The notes below the pieces were generated by a model, which had not been told where the DNA came from, did no database searches, and saw only the letters and a list, made by a program, of their open reading frames with translations. Positions 34,948 to 43,401 of a DNA stretch of 64,000 nt are shown one piece after another; the first letter of the stretch is position 1, and every line of letters starts with the position of its first letter. The position numbers and the translations under genes were made by a program. Source of the stretch: JAIOSF01 sp047159865 (GTDB lineage Bacteria > Campylobacterota > Campylobacteria > Campylobacterales > Arcobacteraceae); NCBI RefSeq assembly GCF_047159865.1, contig NZ_AP038804.1, positions 62,001 through 126,000 of the forward strand, given 5' to 3'.

Positions 34948-37521
34948 CTATGAATGAACTAAGTTAGTTAACTCATCCGCAGAAACTTGGTGGAAGTTTA
35001 AGTATTTATAAATATCATCTCTTTTTTCAGGAGTGATTTTTTTAGGTACCATTTCCATATATTCAGCTTTTGTTGGAAGTCTTCCTAGAAGTGCAGAAAG
35101 TGCCGCAACTTCAGCAGATCCAAGATAAACTTGAGAATCTTTACCAAGTCTGTTATCAAAGTTTCTTGTAGATGTACTAAATACAACTGCACTTTGAGCA
35201 ACATTAGCTTGGTTACCCATACATAAAGAACAACCTGGGATCTCTAGTCTAGCACCAGCAGCACCAAATACAGAGTAGTAACCCTCTTCTGTAAGTTGTT
35301 GTTTATCCATTTTTGTTGGAGGTGCAATCCATAATTTAGCAGGAACTGGACCTTCACCTTTAAGTACTTCACCTAAAGCTCTAAATAATCCAATATTAGT
35401 CATACAAGAACCTACGAATACTTCGTCAATTCTATCAGTAACTCTTTTTGGATCAGCTAAAATGTTTGTTAATGTATCAACATCATCTGGATCATTAGGA
35501 CAAGCTAATAATGGCTCAGTGATCTCATTTAAATTAATTTCAATAGTTGCAAGATACTCAGCATCTGCATCTGGTTGAATTAACTCAGGATTTGCAATCC
35601 ATTCTCTCATTTTATCAGCTCTTCTTTGAAGAGTTCTAGCATCTTCGTAACCCTCTTCAATCATTTTTTCAATTAAAGCGATATTTGAAGATAAGTACTC
35701 AATAATTGGTTCTTTATCTAATTGTACAGAACAAGCTGCTGCTGATCGCTCTGCTGCTGCATCAGATAATTCGAATGCTTGCTCAACTTTAAGTTGTGGT
35801 AAACCTGAAATTTCAATTACATTACCAGCAAAAATATTTTTCTTACCTTTTTTCTCAACAGTTAATAAACCATCTTGAATAGCTTGGTATGGAATAGCGT
35901 TAACTAAATCTCTTAGAGTAATACCTGGTTGTAATTCACCTGTAAATTTAACATGTACAGATTCTGGCATAGTTAAAGGCATCATACCAGTTACTCCTGC
36001 AAATGCAACAAGACCAGATCCAGCTGGGAAAGAGATACCAATTGGGAATCTTGTATGAGAATCTCCACCTGTACCTACTGTATCTGGTAAACAAAGTCTA
36101 TTTAACCAAGAGTGAATAACACCATCACCTGGTCTTAATGTAACACCAGATCTTGAAGTAATAAATTCTGGTAATGTATGTTGTAAGTTAACATCAGCTG
36201 GTTTTGGGTAAGCAGCTGTGTGACAGAATGATTGCATAACCATATCAGCACCAAAAGATAGTGCAGCAAGTTCTTTGATCTCATCTCTTGTCATTGGTCC
36301 TGTTGTATCTTGTGATCCAACTGTTGTACAAATTGGCTCTACATACATACCAGGTTTAACACCTTCAATACCACATGCTCTACCTACCATTTTTTGTGCT
36401 TGTGTAAATCCGTTTGTACTAGCTTCTGGTTGTGATGCTGTAACAAATGCTTCAGAAGCACCTAAACCTAAAGCTTCTCTAGCTTTTGCTGTAAGACCTT
36501 TACCAATAATTAATGGAATTCTACCACCAGCTCTCATCTCATCTGTTAAAGTATTTGGAGCTAAATCAAATTCAGAAACTACTTCACCATTTTTAAGGAT
36601 TTGACCAGCGTATGGTTTTAAAGTAATTACATCACCTGTTTCTAGGTTATCAACTGGAGCTTGGATTGGTAAACAACCTGAATCTTCTGCTGTATTAAAG
36701 AAAATAGGAGCAATAATAGAACCTATTACAACACCACCTGTTCTTTTATTTGGAACACCTGGAATATCTCTACCCATGTGCCATTGAACAGAGTTAATAC
36801 CTGATTTTCTTGAAGAACCAGTTCCTACAACATCACCAACATAAACTAAAGGGTTACCTTTTTTCTTTAACTCTTCCATTGTTTCAAGTGGATTTTCCAT
36901 TCTTGATTGTAACATTGCTGTTGCATGTAATGGGATATCTGCTCTTGTAAATGCAACAGTAGCAGGAGATAAGTCATCTGTATTTGTTTCACCAGGAATT
37001 TTATAAACTGTTAATGTCATCTCTTCTTCAAGTGCTGGTTTATTTGTAAACCACTCAGCATTTGCCCAAGACTCGATGATTGATTTTGCTTGTGCATTAC
37101 CAGCATCAGCTAACTCTTTAACATCATTAAATGAATCATAAACTAAGATAGTATTTTTTAATTGTGTAGCTGCTGCTTCTGCAACTTCTTCAATTTTAAG
37201 TGCATCAATAAGAGGAGTAACATTAAATCCACCCATCATTGTTCCTAAAATTTCGATAGCTTCAACTTTAGAAATAACTGAACATGTAGCGTTACCTTGA
37301 ACGATATCATTTAAAAAAGCAGCTTTAACATAAGCAGCATCATCAACACCTGGTCCAACTTTATTTTTAAATAAATCAACAGCATAATCTGCATCAGCAG
37401 TATTAGCTTTTAAAACTTCTACTAGTTCAGCAGTTTGCTCAGCAGTTAATGCTAACGGTGGTAAACCACCTTCTTGTAATCTTTCTTCTGTATGTGCTTT
37501 ATAATTTGCAACTAGATTCAT
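34948..37521 (-). CDS. acnB: aconitate hydratase B
   Basis: At 857 residues this is full AcnB length. The N-terminal HEAT-like domain (NYKAHTEERLQEGGLPPLALTAEQ) precedes the swivel domain, and the catalytic domains follow. The cluster cysteines are in VGSCMTNIGLF and in the PGCSLCMGNQ pair, and RSGVTLRPGDGVIHSWLNRL is the typical substrate region. It converts citrate to isocitrate in the TCA cycle. It has its own upstream gap of about 130 bases and a terminator. Confidence 0.96.
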   Translation of the reverse strand: MNLVANYKAHTEERLQEGGLPPLALTAEQTAELVEVLKANTADADYAVDLFKNKVGPGVDDAAYVKAAFLNDIVQGNATCSVISKVEAIEILGTMMGGFNVTPLIDALKIEEVAEAAATQLKNTILVYDSFNDVKELADAGNAQAKSIIESWANAEWFTNKPALEEEMTLTVYKIPGETNTDDLSPATVAFTRADIPLHATAMLQSRMENPLETMEELKKKGNPLVYVGDVVGTGSSRKSGINSVQWHMGRDIPGVPNKRTGGVVIGSIIAPIFFNTAEDSGCLPIQAPVDNLETGDVITLKPYAGQILKNGEVVSEFDLAPNTLTDEMRAGGRIPLIIGKGLTAKAREALGLGASEAFVTASQPEASTNGFTQAQKMVGRACGIEGVKPGMYVEPICTTVGSQDTTGPMTRDEIKELAALSFGADMVMQSFCHTAAYPKPADVNLQHTLPEFITSRSGVTLRPGDGVIHSWLNRLCLPDTVGTGGDSHTRFPIGISFPAGSGLVAFAGVTGMMPLTMPESVHVKFTGELQPGITLRDLVNAIPYQAIQDGLLTVEKKGKKNIFAGNVIEISGLPQLKVEQAFELSDAAAERSAAACSVQLDKEPIIEYLSSNIALIEKMIEEGYEDARTLQRRADKMREWIANPELIQPDADAEYLATIEINLNEITEPLLACPNDPDDVDTLTNILADPKRVTDRIDEVFVGSCMTNIGLFRALGEVLKGEGPVPAKLWIAPPTKMDKQQLTEEGYYSVFGAAGARLEIPGCSLCMGNQANVAQSAVVFSTSTRNFDNRLGKDSQVYLGSAEVAALSALLGRLPTKAEYMEMVPKKITPEKRDDIYKYLNFHQVSADELTNLVHS

Positions 37522-37649
37522 AAATAATTCCTTTAAATAAATTTTATTTGAGTCATTTTATCCAATCAATTCTTATAATATTTTCTTATTCTTGAAAATT
37601 TACTTGATAATTTAAAATAGTGCTTACTTTTGTTACACTCAATAAAAAT

Positions 37650-38252
37650 TTACAACATACATATCTTTTGTTCCATGTTAAATTGGGATTTTAAGGTAAG
37701 TAATCGACAGCTATTTTCTAATATTGCTACTTTCTTTATCAAATTATTCATATCTCGATCACACACATAAACCCCTACTCCTCGTATGATTACGACACTA
37801 TTTTTTGACGATTGAAGTAGTCTTGGTATCTCTGTAACTGCTCTTTCATGCCATGTTTCAAAATCTCCTGGGTTATGTACAATAATACTATCGTACATCA
37901 TTTTTCCAAAATAGTCTGCAAATTTTATTGTGCTATGTAAAAGAGAATATGCACAAGTGTATGGAGGCATTCCACAAGCTATATATTTTGCTTCATGTAG
38001 TTTTGTATAAATAGCTTTATGTGTTTCTGCTTCCATACTTGCCATATTCCAACTATAGTCCCTATGGGACATACTTAATTCACATAATGTAGACTCAATA
38101 ATCTCATCAAATATTGCGTCTTTTGTGTTTATTATAAAGTTATCATGTTCTATTTTCTTTGATATAGACCCGTGATAGATACCAAAAAAATTCTTTCGAA
38201 ATAATGTAAGTGATATATCAGATAAATGTTTAACAATCTTTTTGTCTACCAT
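37650..38252 (-). CDS. class II aldolase/adducin-fold protein, metal site degenerate
   Basis: The 200-residue protein has the overall pattern of class II aldolases: RKNFFGIYHGSISKK near the start, MEAETHKAIY and a C-terminal helix SNLIKKVAILE-like segment. The two His motifs that bind zinc are not in place. The usual HxH after AVVH is replaced by PPYTCAYSLLHS, and the LRNHGV site reads IIRGVGVYV. It is therefore probably not an aldolase, and the role is unknown. It is divergent from rsmH and has no close partner. Confidence 0.65.
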   Translation of the reverse strand: MVDKKIVKHLSDISLTLFRKNFFGIYHGSISKKIEHDNFIINTKDAIFDEIIESTLCELSMSHRDYSWNMASMEAETHKAIYTKLHEAKYIACGMPPYTCAYSLLHSTIKFADYFGKMMYDSIIVHNPGDFETWHERAVTEIPRLLQSSKNSVVIIRGVGVYVCDRDMNNLIKKVAILENSCRLLTLKSQFNMEQKICML

Positions 38253-38326
38253 AGATAAAACCTTTAATTTGAATTGTGATATTATATCAATCTAAAACAC
38301 TATATTAAATTAAATAGGATAAAGCA

Positions 38327-39247
38327 TTGAATGAAACAATAGTTCCCCATATTCCAGTACTTTTTGATGAAGTAATCGAAACTTTCAAAGACTTAAAAGA
38401 TGGATATATCATCGACTGTACTTTAGGATATGGAGGTCATTCACTAGGTATTTTAGAATCAAACCCAAATATAAAACTTATTTGTAATGACCAAGATGAT
38501 GAAGCTCTTAATTTTTCTAAAAATAGACTAAAAGAGTATAAAGATAGGATTATATTCTCAAAAGGAAACTTCAAAGATGTTATCAATAGATATAAAGATA
38601 AAAATATCGTAGGTATTTTAGCAGATATTGGTGTTTCCTCTTTACAACTTGATAAAAATGAAAGAGGTTTTGGTTTTAATAGTGAAACTCTAGATATGAG
38701 AATGGATCAAAATCAAGAGTTAAGTGCAAATGAAATAGTCAACGAATATTCACAAAATGATTTAGAAAGAATTTTTAAAGAGTATGGAGAGGTAAAAGAG
38801 TATAAAAAAGTAGCCTCACTTATCGTACAAAACAGACCTTTTTCTACGGCTAAAGAGTTAGCGGATTTTTTATCCAAAAATATGTTTAAAGGGAAACTGC
38901 ATCCAGCTACACTTCCATTTCAAGGGATCAGAATAGAAGTAAACAACGAGCTAGGTGTACTAGAAGAGTTGTTTGAACAGATTGAAAATGCAGAATTTTC
39001 AAATACTAAAGTAGCTATCATCTCATTTCACTCACTAGAAGATAGGATTGTTAAAACTATTTTTAAAAAATGGACGATGAGATGTATCTGTCCACCACAT
39101 TTAGATAGATGTGAATGTGGAAACAATCATCAAAAAGGAAAGGTTCTTACAAAAAAACCAATCATTCCAACAGCAAAAGAGATCAAAGTAAACGCACGAA
39201 GTAGAAGCTCAAAAATGAGAGTATTTAAATTTGAAGCAAAAAGATAG
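38327..39247 (+). CDS. rsmH: 16S rRNA (cytosine(1402)-N4)-methyltransferase
   Basis: The 306-residue methyltransferase starts with TTG behind AGGA. An ATG 4 bases later is out of frame. IPVLFDEVIETF, DCTLGYGGHSLGIL (SAM loop), ADIGVSSLQLD, PATLPFQGIRIEVNNEL and IISFHSLEDRIVK are all conserved. It methylates C1402 of 16S rRNA. As in most bacteria it is followed by ftsL, here with overlap. Confidence 0.95.
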   Translation: MNETIVPHIPVLFDEVIETFKDLKDGYIIDCTLGYGGHSLGILESNPNIKLICNDQDDEALNFSKNRLKEYKDRIIFSKGNFKDVINRYKDKNIVGILADIGVSSLQLDKNERGFGFNSETLDMRMDQNQELSANEIVNEYSQNDLERIFKEYGEVKEYKKVASLIVQNRPFSTAKELADFLSKNMFKGKLHPATLPFQGIRIEVNNELGVLEELFEQIENAEFSNTKVAIISFHSLEDRIVKTIFKKWTMRCICPPHLDRCECGNNHQKGKVLTKKPIIPTAKEIKVNARSRSSKMRVFKFEAKR

Positions 39248-39482
39248 AAAAGCTTTATATCGAGTTTTACTTTTACTTATATTTGTACTTATAGTTTTTT
39301 TTCCTAAAATATATTTGAGAAATAACATATATTATGTAAGTAAAGATATAAATAGTCTAAATACTCAATATATCTCTCTCAAAGAGGAAAATAGATTTTT
39401 AAAACAGCAACATGAAGATGCACTTTTTAAAAATCAGATTATGGATAGTTTGATTTTGGAGAATTTGTATAAGGATTATTAA
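39231..39482 (+). CDS. ftsL: FtsL-like cell-division protein
   Basis: This is an 83-residue bitopic protein: a basic N-terminus, one membrane helix at about 10-25 (VLLLLIFVLIVFFP), then a periplasmic coiled coil with leucines at heptad spacing. It starts with TTG inside the 3' end of rsmH, which is the classic rsmH-ftsL arrangement. FtsL helps recruit the FtsQBL complex to the septum. Identification rests on position and architecture, as the sequence is poorly conserved. Confidence 0.7.
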   Translation: MKQKDRKALYRVLLLLIFVLIVFFPKIYLRNNIYYVSKDINSLNTQYISLKEENRFLKQQHEDALFKNQIMDSLILENLYKDY

Positions 39483-39490
39483 AAATTAAA

Positions 39491-40579
39491 CTATCCTACT
39501 AATTCAAATTTTCTTTCACTCATAACAATCCCATTTATTATAACACTCAATCTATGTATCCCTAAATAATATCTTCTAGTACTAATAGCTTTAAATGAAT
39601 ACTTTTTATCTATTCTTTTTATCCCTATAAAATCATCCACTTCACTTATCTTAAATACTTTTGAATTGTGTTTTCCATTTGCTCTTAAAAAGTCTAGTTT
39701 ATATTCTACTCGTAATTTATCCATCTTTTCTTGTGTAACAATATCAAATGAGAAAAACACCTCTTCACCCTCTTTTACTACATCACTACAAGTAAAATTT
39801 TCTAGTTTTAAAGAGCTTGAATTTTTATAGTCAAATAGTTCGAGTATCTCTTTATTTGATGCTTTTAAAAGTGTACGAGAACCGTGCTTCAAAATCCAGT
39901 CTCTATTTTTACTATAATTTTTCCATCGTTTTACTATATCGATAACGATTTCAGCATTATCTTTACTGATGTCATTTATATTATTTGCTACACTTTTTTG
40001 TACATATTTACTATCATCATCTTTTAAAATTTCTAGTACTTCTAAAACTTTACTTGGGTCTTTTTTGAAGCTTGGTAAAGCCACCGCCCAAGGAAGCCTT
40101 GAACGACACCCTTCACTAGCAAGTCGGCGTAGTTCATGATCATCTGACTTTGCCCAAATAAGCATCTGTTTCATAGCTTTATCTTCATCTTTTAAAATAA
40201 ACTGCCGTATAGCAAACTCACTGCTACAATTTCTCGTAAAGCATTCCAAAGCATCCATCGAAATATCCCACTCATTCAGTCCATAAAGTTCTACAAAATC
40301 TTGAAAAATGATATTTTCCAATCGTATCCCTTCTCCAATCATATGAGGATATGTTTGTTTTAAAATATTGATAGATTCTTTATAATCTTTTGGCAAATAT
40401 CTATATAATGAAACTGTAATATGACGCATTCGTTGTTTAAGTTCTAAATCATCCCAAGTATCATCAAAAACAGCAATATCAAACTCTTTTGCTTTGAACT
40501 TAGGATAATAAGTCACAATATATTTAGAAAGTTTATCGATATACTCTTCATTGTATAGGTACTTTAATTGTTCTGCCAT
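39491..40579 (-). CDS. AlkC-like DNA alkylation repair glycosylase with Ig-like C-terminus
   Basis: The 362-residue protein has HEAT-like helical repeats to about 250. The central motif HELRRLASEGCRSRLPWAVALPSF is typical of the AlkC group, and NRDWILKHGSRTLLKAS follows. The last 110 residues are beta-rich (EEVFFSFDIVTQEKM...LGIHRLSVIINGIVMSERKFELVG), as expected of the Ig-like domain found in some AlkC proteins. It would remove N3-alkyl purines without base flipping. It is the third gene of a unit with a methyltransferase and Pol IV. Confidence 0.75.
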   Translation of the reverse strand: MAEQLKYLYNEEYIDKLSKYIVTYYPKFKAKEFDIAVFDDTWDDLELKQRMRHITVSLYRYLPKDYKESINILKQTYPHMIGEGIRLENIIFQDFVELYGLNEWDISMDALECFTRNCSSEFAIRQFILKDEDKAMKQMLIWAKSDDHELRRLASEGCRSRLPWAVALPSFKKDPSKVLEVLEILKDDDSKYVQKSVANNINDISKDNAEIVIDIVKRWKNYSKNRDWILKHGSRTLLKASNKEILELFDYKNSSSLKLENFTCSDVVKEGEEVFFSFDIVTQEKMDKLRVEYKLDFLRANGKHNSKVFKISEVDDFIGIKRIDKKYSFKAISTRRYYLGIHRLSVIINGIVMSERKFELVG

Positions 40580-40580
40580 A

Positions 40581-41456
40581 CTATTTCCTTATCGATGTTG
40601 CTGTCATAAAAATATAATCTTTTCCAGTGACAGTTACTCTAAACTTTTTTTGTTGTAGATACTTTTTACAATAATTCACATCTTTAAACAAAAGTGAGAG
40701 TTCTGAAAAGTTATAATTTTTAACCATACCACCATATATCATCTCACCATCTATCCATCTACAATTTGGAAAACCAAGTATCATAGCCCCATCTTTTTTG
40801 AGGTAGTTTTGAACTATATTCATAAACACTTTGTTAAAATCTAGGTTTGTACTTTGTAGTGTTCCTATAGAGATAATAAGATCAAACTTACCCAAATTTA
40901 AAGGCTCTAAATCATTTATATCCCCAACATGAAAAGAGATATTTTCATCAGCAAAATTCTTTTTTGCTTCTTCAATAGCTGAACTACAATAATCTACCCC
41001 TACTAACTCCAAGTTTGTAAAGTTTTTACTATACTTTTTAAGTACCTCAAACTCTTCTCCACTATTAACGCCTAGATTTAAAACTCTTATTCTAGTATCT
41101 AGTTTTACATTTTCTAATGCTTTTAAATAGTGTACTAAAAAAGCAGGTTGATTGTTTTTATCTATTGTAGCAAAGGTTGATTTTGCACCATATTTTTCTT
41201 CTACATCTTCATTTTGACTATGAAAAGAATCTTCTTGATTGAGTTTTTCATAACACATTATAAGAGTATCATTATCAGCTGTTTGAGGTGTCATCATCTT
41301 ACAAAAAGATATTTGTGCTAAATCAATCCAACCTTTATAGTCTACCTCTCTATTTGATATTATGAACTTAAAATGTTCTTTGCTTTTCAGCTTTTTTGTT
41401 TGAGTAGAAACGATATCTACAATTTCCATCATATTTTTATCTCTAAAATCAATCAC
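40581..41456 (-). CDS. class I SAM-dependent methyltransferase
   Basis: This is a 291-residue protein whose C-terminal two thirds is a methyltransferase: LNLGVNSGEEFEVL (motif I) at about 125, LVGVDYCSSAIEEAKK, VGDINDLEPLNLGKFDLIISIGTL and a later strand-helix pair. The substrate is not clear. The N-terminal 80 residues are not typical and may bind the substrate. It overlaps the dinB stop by 4 bases and sits between two DNA-repair genes, so a target linked to DNA damage is possible. Confidence 0.7.
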   Translation of the reverse strand: MIDFRDKNMMEIVDIVSTQTKKLKSKEHFKFIISNREVDYKGWIDLAQISFCKMMTPQTADNDTLIMCYEKLNQEDSFHSQNEDVEEKYGAKSTFATIDKNNQPAFLVHYLKALENVKLDTRIRVLNLGVNSGEEFEVLKKYSKNFTNLELVGVDYCSSAIEEAKKNFADENISFHVGDINDLEPLNLGKFDLIISIGTLQSTNLDFNKVFMNIVQNYLKKDGAMILGFPNCRWIDGEMIYGGMVKNYNFSELSLLFKDVNYCKKYLQQKKFRVTVTGKDYIFMTATSIRK

Positions 41457-42721
41457 TTTAATTCCCCTGCACTTTTTATAATATCAATCCCAAATTTATC
41501 TCGTAATTTTTGCATAGATTGAGTTAAATTTTCTTGTTTTTTATCCTCTTCATAACTCAATAAATTCATCGTAGTGGGTTTGTTTTCACTAAAATTAGAT
41601 AAAGTTAAATTGAGTTGTATGATAGCATGTGATTTATGTGTATCTACTCTATCAAATAGTTTTATCATCTCTTGTTTTAAAAAAAGCTCACTAAAACCTC
41701 GATTTGTATTGATATAATCTTTTGCTTTTTCACCATACTGATATCGTATATTTATAGAAAAAGTCATTGGTTTATGTTTTCCTTTTAAAGCCAAAAAACT
41801 AATATGCCGACATAAAATCGTAACACGCCTTTTTATTTCACTTCGGTCTGACTCTGGGTCGAAAGACCTTCCTAAACCTATCGATTTTCTGCTTTGGGCT
41901 ATTGCTATTTTTTCATTGTCTGTTCCGCATACTCTATGATAAAGTTGAATTCCAGGTTTTCCCCAAGAATAAAAAAGTTCTTTTTTAGTTTCTATCTCAC
42001 CTAGAGTTTGTATATTGTATTTTGCAAGTCTATCTTGGTACCCTTTTCCTATGCCTGGAAACTCTGAGATTGGAATATCTTTTATAAAAGTTGGTACATC
42101 TTGGGTTTTTATATACCGTACACCAAAAGGTTTAGCAAACTCTGTTGCTACTTTAGCTATCCATTTAGATTTTGAGACACCAATAGATACAGGTAAACCC
42201 AAATCATCATATATTTTTTGTTTTAATTTTACAGCAAAATCGTAAGCATCTTCATCATCTACCCAACCAGTAATATCTCCAAAAAACTCATCTATACTAA
42301 ACTGTTCAATAGAGGGTATCTCTTTTTCTAAAAGTAGTTTAAACTTATGTGACAAGTCATGATACAAAGGATAATTTGGAGGCAATACTTTTAAATGAGG
42401 ACACCATCGTAATGCTTCAGATACACTCATTGCTGTTTTCACACCAAATTTCCTAGCTTCATAACTCGAAGTTGTGATAATACCTCGTATTCTTTTATCA
42501 TCATCTACATAGTATTGTTCAAATGTTTTATGGTCATTATTACTTAAAATTGCACTCGTGAAAGCACCTTCAATTTTACTCATAGTTTTACTACTTTTTT
42601 GAGTATCAAAAATAGAAAGCCCACTTCTTCCACCAACAGCTATTGCTATATTTTCATATTCAGGATTTGTAATACGATGTGCTGAGACAAAAAAACAGTC
42701 TATATCAATGTGTAGTTTCAT
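41453..42721 (-). CDS. dinB: DNA polymerase IV, Y family
   Basis: This translesion polymerase has 422 residues. LHIDIDCFFVSAHRI holds the first catalytic Asp and the steric-gate region, SSYEARKFGVKTAMSVSEALRWCP follows, FSIDEFFGDIT has the Asp-Glu pair, then GVSKSKWIAKVATEFAKP and the helix-hairpin region ISEFPGIGKGYQDRL. The C-terminal little-finger domain ends near 400. It bypasses damaged bases. The ATG has no Shine-Dalgarno sequence, and a TATAAT ends 7 bases upstream, so the mRNA may be leaderless. It is the first gene of the alkylation unit. Confidence 0.9.
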   Translation of the reverse strand: MKLHIDIDCFFVSAHRITNPEYENIAIAVGGRSGLSIFDTQKSSKTMSKIEGAFTSAILSNNDHKTFEQYYVDDDKRIRGIITTSSYEARKFGVKTAMSVSEALRWCPHLKVLPPNYPLYHDLSHKFKLLLEKEIPSIEQFSIDEFFGDITGWVDDEDAYDFAVKLKQKIYDDLGLPVSIGVSKSKWIAKVATEFAKPFGVRYIKTQDVPTFIKDIPISEFPGIGKGYQDRLAKYNIQTLGEIETKKELFYSWGKPGIQLYHRVCGTDNEKIAIAQSRKSIGLGRSFDPESDRSEIKRRVTILCRHISFLALKGKHKPMTFSINIRYQYGEKAKDYINTNRGFSELFLKQEMIKLFDRVDTHKSHAIIQLNLTLSNFSENKPTTMNLLSYEEDKKQENLTQSMQKLRDKFGIDIIKSAGELK

Positions 42722-42728
42722 AGTGTAG

Positions 42729-42734
42729 ATTATA
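42729..42734 (-). promoter_or_regulatory. -10 element just upstream of dinB
   Basis: TATAAT on the minus strand ends 7 bases before the dinB ATG. Transcription from it would begin at or within a base or two of the start codon. Confidence 0.5.
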
Positions 42735-42766
42735 CAATTATTTTAACAAAAAAGTTAAAATAATTG
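42735..42766. promoter_or_regulatory. perfect 13-base inverted repeat covering the dinB promoter
   Basis: CAATTATTTTAAC and GTTAAAATAATTG are exact reverse complements separated by six As. The dyad abuts the -10 element of dinB and would cover the -35 region. An operator for a damage-responsive repressor is the favoured reading. A terminator for the upstream yedF-like unit is possible, but there is no T tract after the stem on the minus strand. Confidence 0.6.
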
Positions 42767-42772
42767 CATTTT

Positions 42773-42797
42773 GTTATTTTTAATTTTCTAAAATAAC
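42773..42797. repeat. second inverted repeat with related half-site
   Basis: GTTATTTT and AAAATAAC form an 8-base dyad around a 9-base centre, 7 bases from the larger dyad. The TTATTTT core is shared with it. It could be an auxiliary site or a weak hairpin after the yedF-like gene. Confidence 0.35.
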
Positions 42798-42835
42798 AGA
42801 GAAAGAACTTAATTTCTTATTCTTTTATCTTTTAA

Positions 42836-43081
42836 CTATCTTTTTACAAAATATCTCACAGCTGTTGTACTCGTATCAATATAAAGAACTTGATATCCAT
42901 GATTTTTTACATCAATAGGAATATTATTGATACTTTGGGGACAATCACTAATTATTTCTAAGATATCATCTTCTCCTAAGTCGTTTAATGTTTCAATAGT
43001 TTTTACAGCAGGATATGGACATGGTTCACCATGCATATTTAAACGATGCGTAGGTATTGGGGCTTTAGTATTACTATACAT
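42836..43081 (-). CDS. yedF: TusA/YedF-family sulfurtransferase-like protein
   Basis: This is an 81-residue protein of the SirA/TusA/YedF fold. The catalytic motif CPYPAVKTIETL has the conserved Cys and CPxP, followed by DDILEIISDCP with a second Cys. Members carry persulfide sulfur or work with a YeeE/YedE transporter. The usual yedE partner is absent here. Instead a 31-residue membrane peptide gene overlaps its start by 8 bases. The ATG has AAGGA at about 9 bases. Confidence 0.8.
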   Translation of the reverse strand: MYSNTKAPIPTHRLNMHGEPCPYPAVKTIETLNDLGEDDILEIISDCPQSINNIPIDVKNHGYQVLYIDTSTTAVRYFVKR

Positions 43082-43169
43082 TTTTGTTATTTCCTTTTCG
43101 TTTTTTAAGATAATTACTTTCTAGTTTTAAAACCAATAATAAAAGTAAAAATAGGAAAATATAGTTCAT
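43074..43169 (-). CDS. 31-residue single-helix membrane peptide upstream of yedF
   Basis: This small frame, missed by length cut-offs, starts with ATG behind GGGGGA at 6 bases. It encodes MNYIFLFLLLLLVLKLE, a hydrophobic helix, then a strongly basic tail (YLKKRKGNNKNV). Its stop lies 5 bases into yedF, so yedF translation would be coupled to it. A membrane anchor or partner for YedF is the natural guess, and it may stand in for a lost YedE. Confidence 0.55.
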   Translation of the reverse strand: MNYIFLFLLLLLVLKLESNYLKKRKGNNKNV

Positions 43170-43192
43170 AAACAATCCCCCATAATTACCAT
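43166..43192 (-). CDS. possible 8-residue leader peptide
   Basis: ATG after GGAG opens a frame MVIMGDCL. Its TGA overlaps the ATG of the membrane peptide as ATGA. The site, spacing and coupling are good, but a frame this short can arise by chance. Confidence 0.3.
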   Translation of the reverse strand: MVIMGDCL

Positions 43193-43223
43193 ATGACTCC
43201 GATAAGTTTTATTTTTTTGATAG

Positions 43224-43245
43224 TTAAGTAATAGTCATTACTTAA
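43224..43245. promoter_or_regulatory. operator-like inverted repeat upstream of yedF unit
   Basis: TTAAGTAAT and ATTACTTAA are exact 9-base arms around AGTC. The site is 55 bases before the membrane-peptide start. The rest of the 43170-43401 gap is AT-rich and shows no other gene. Confidence 0.5.
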
Positions 43246-43401
43246 TATGTAAGGATGACAGGTAAAGTTTTTATAACTTAAATGTCTATTTGTACCACAA
43301 ATCTAAATGAAATATTATCTTAGATTTCTTAATAACCAATTAAATGGTAAATAATATTTTACCATTTTCAAGACATTGTGATAGAGAATGAAATATTTAA
43401 A

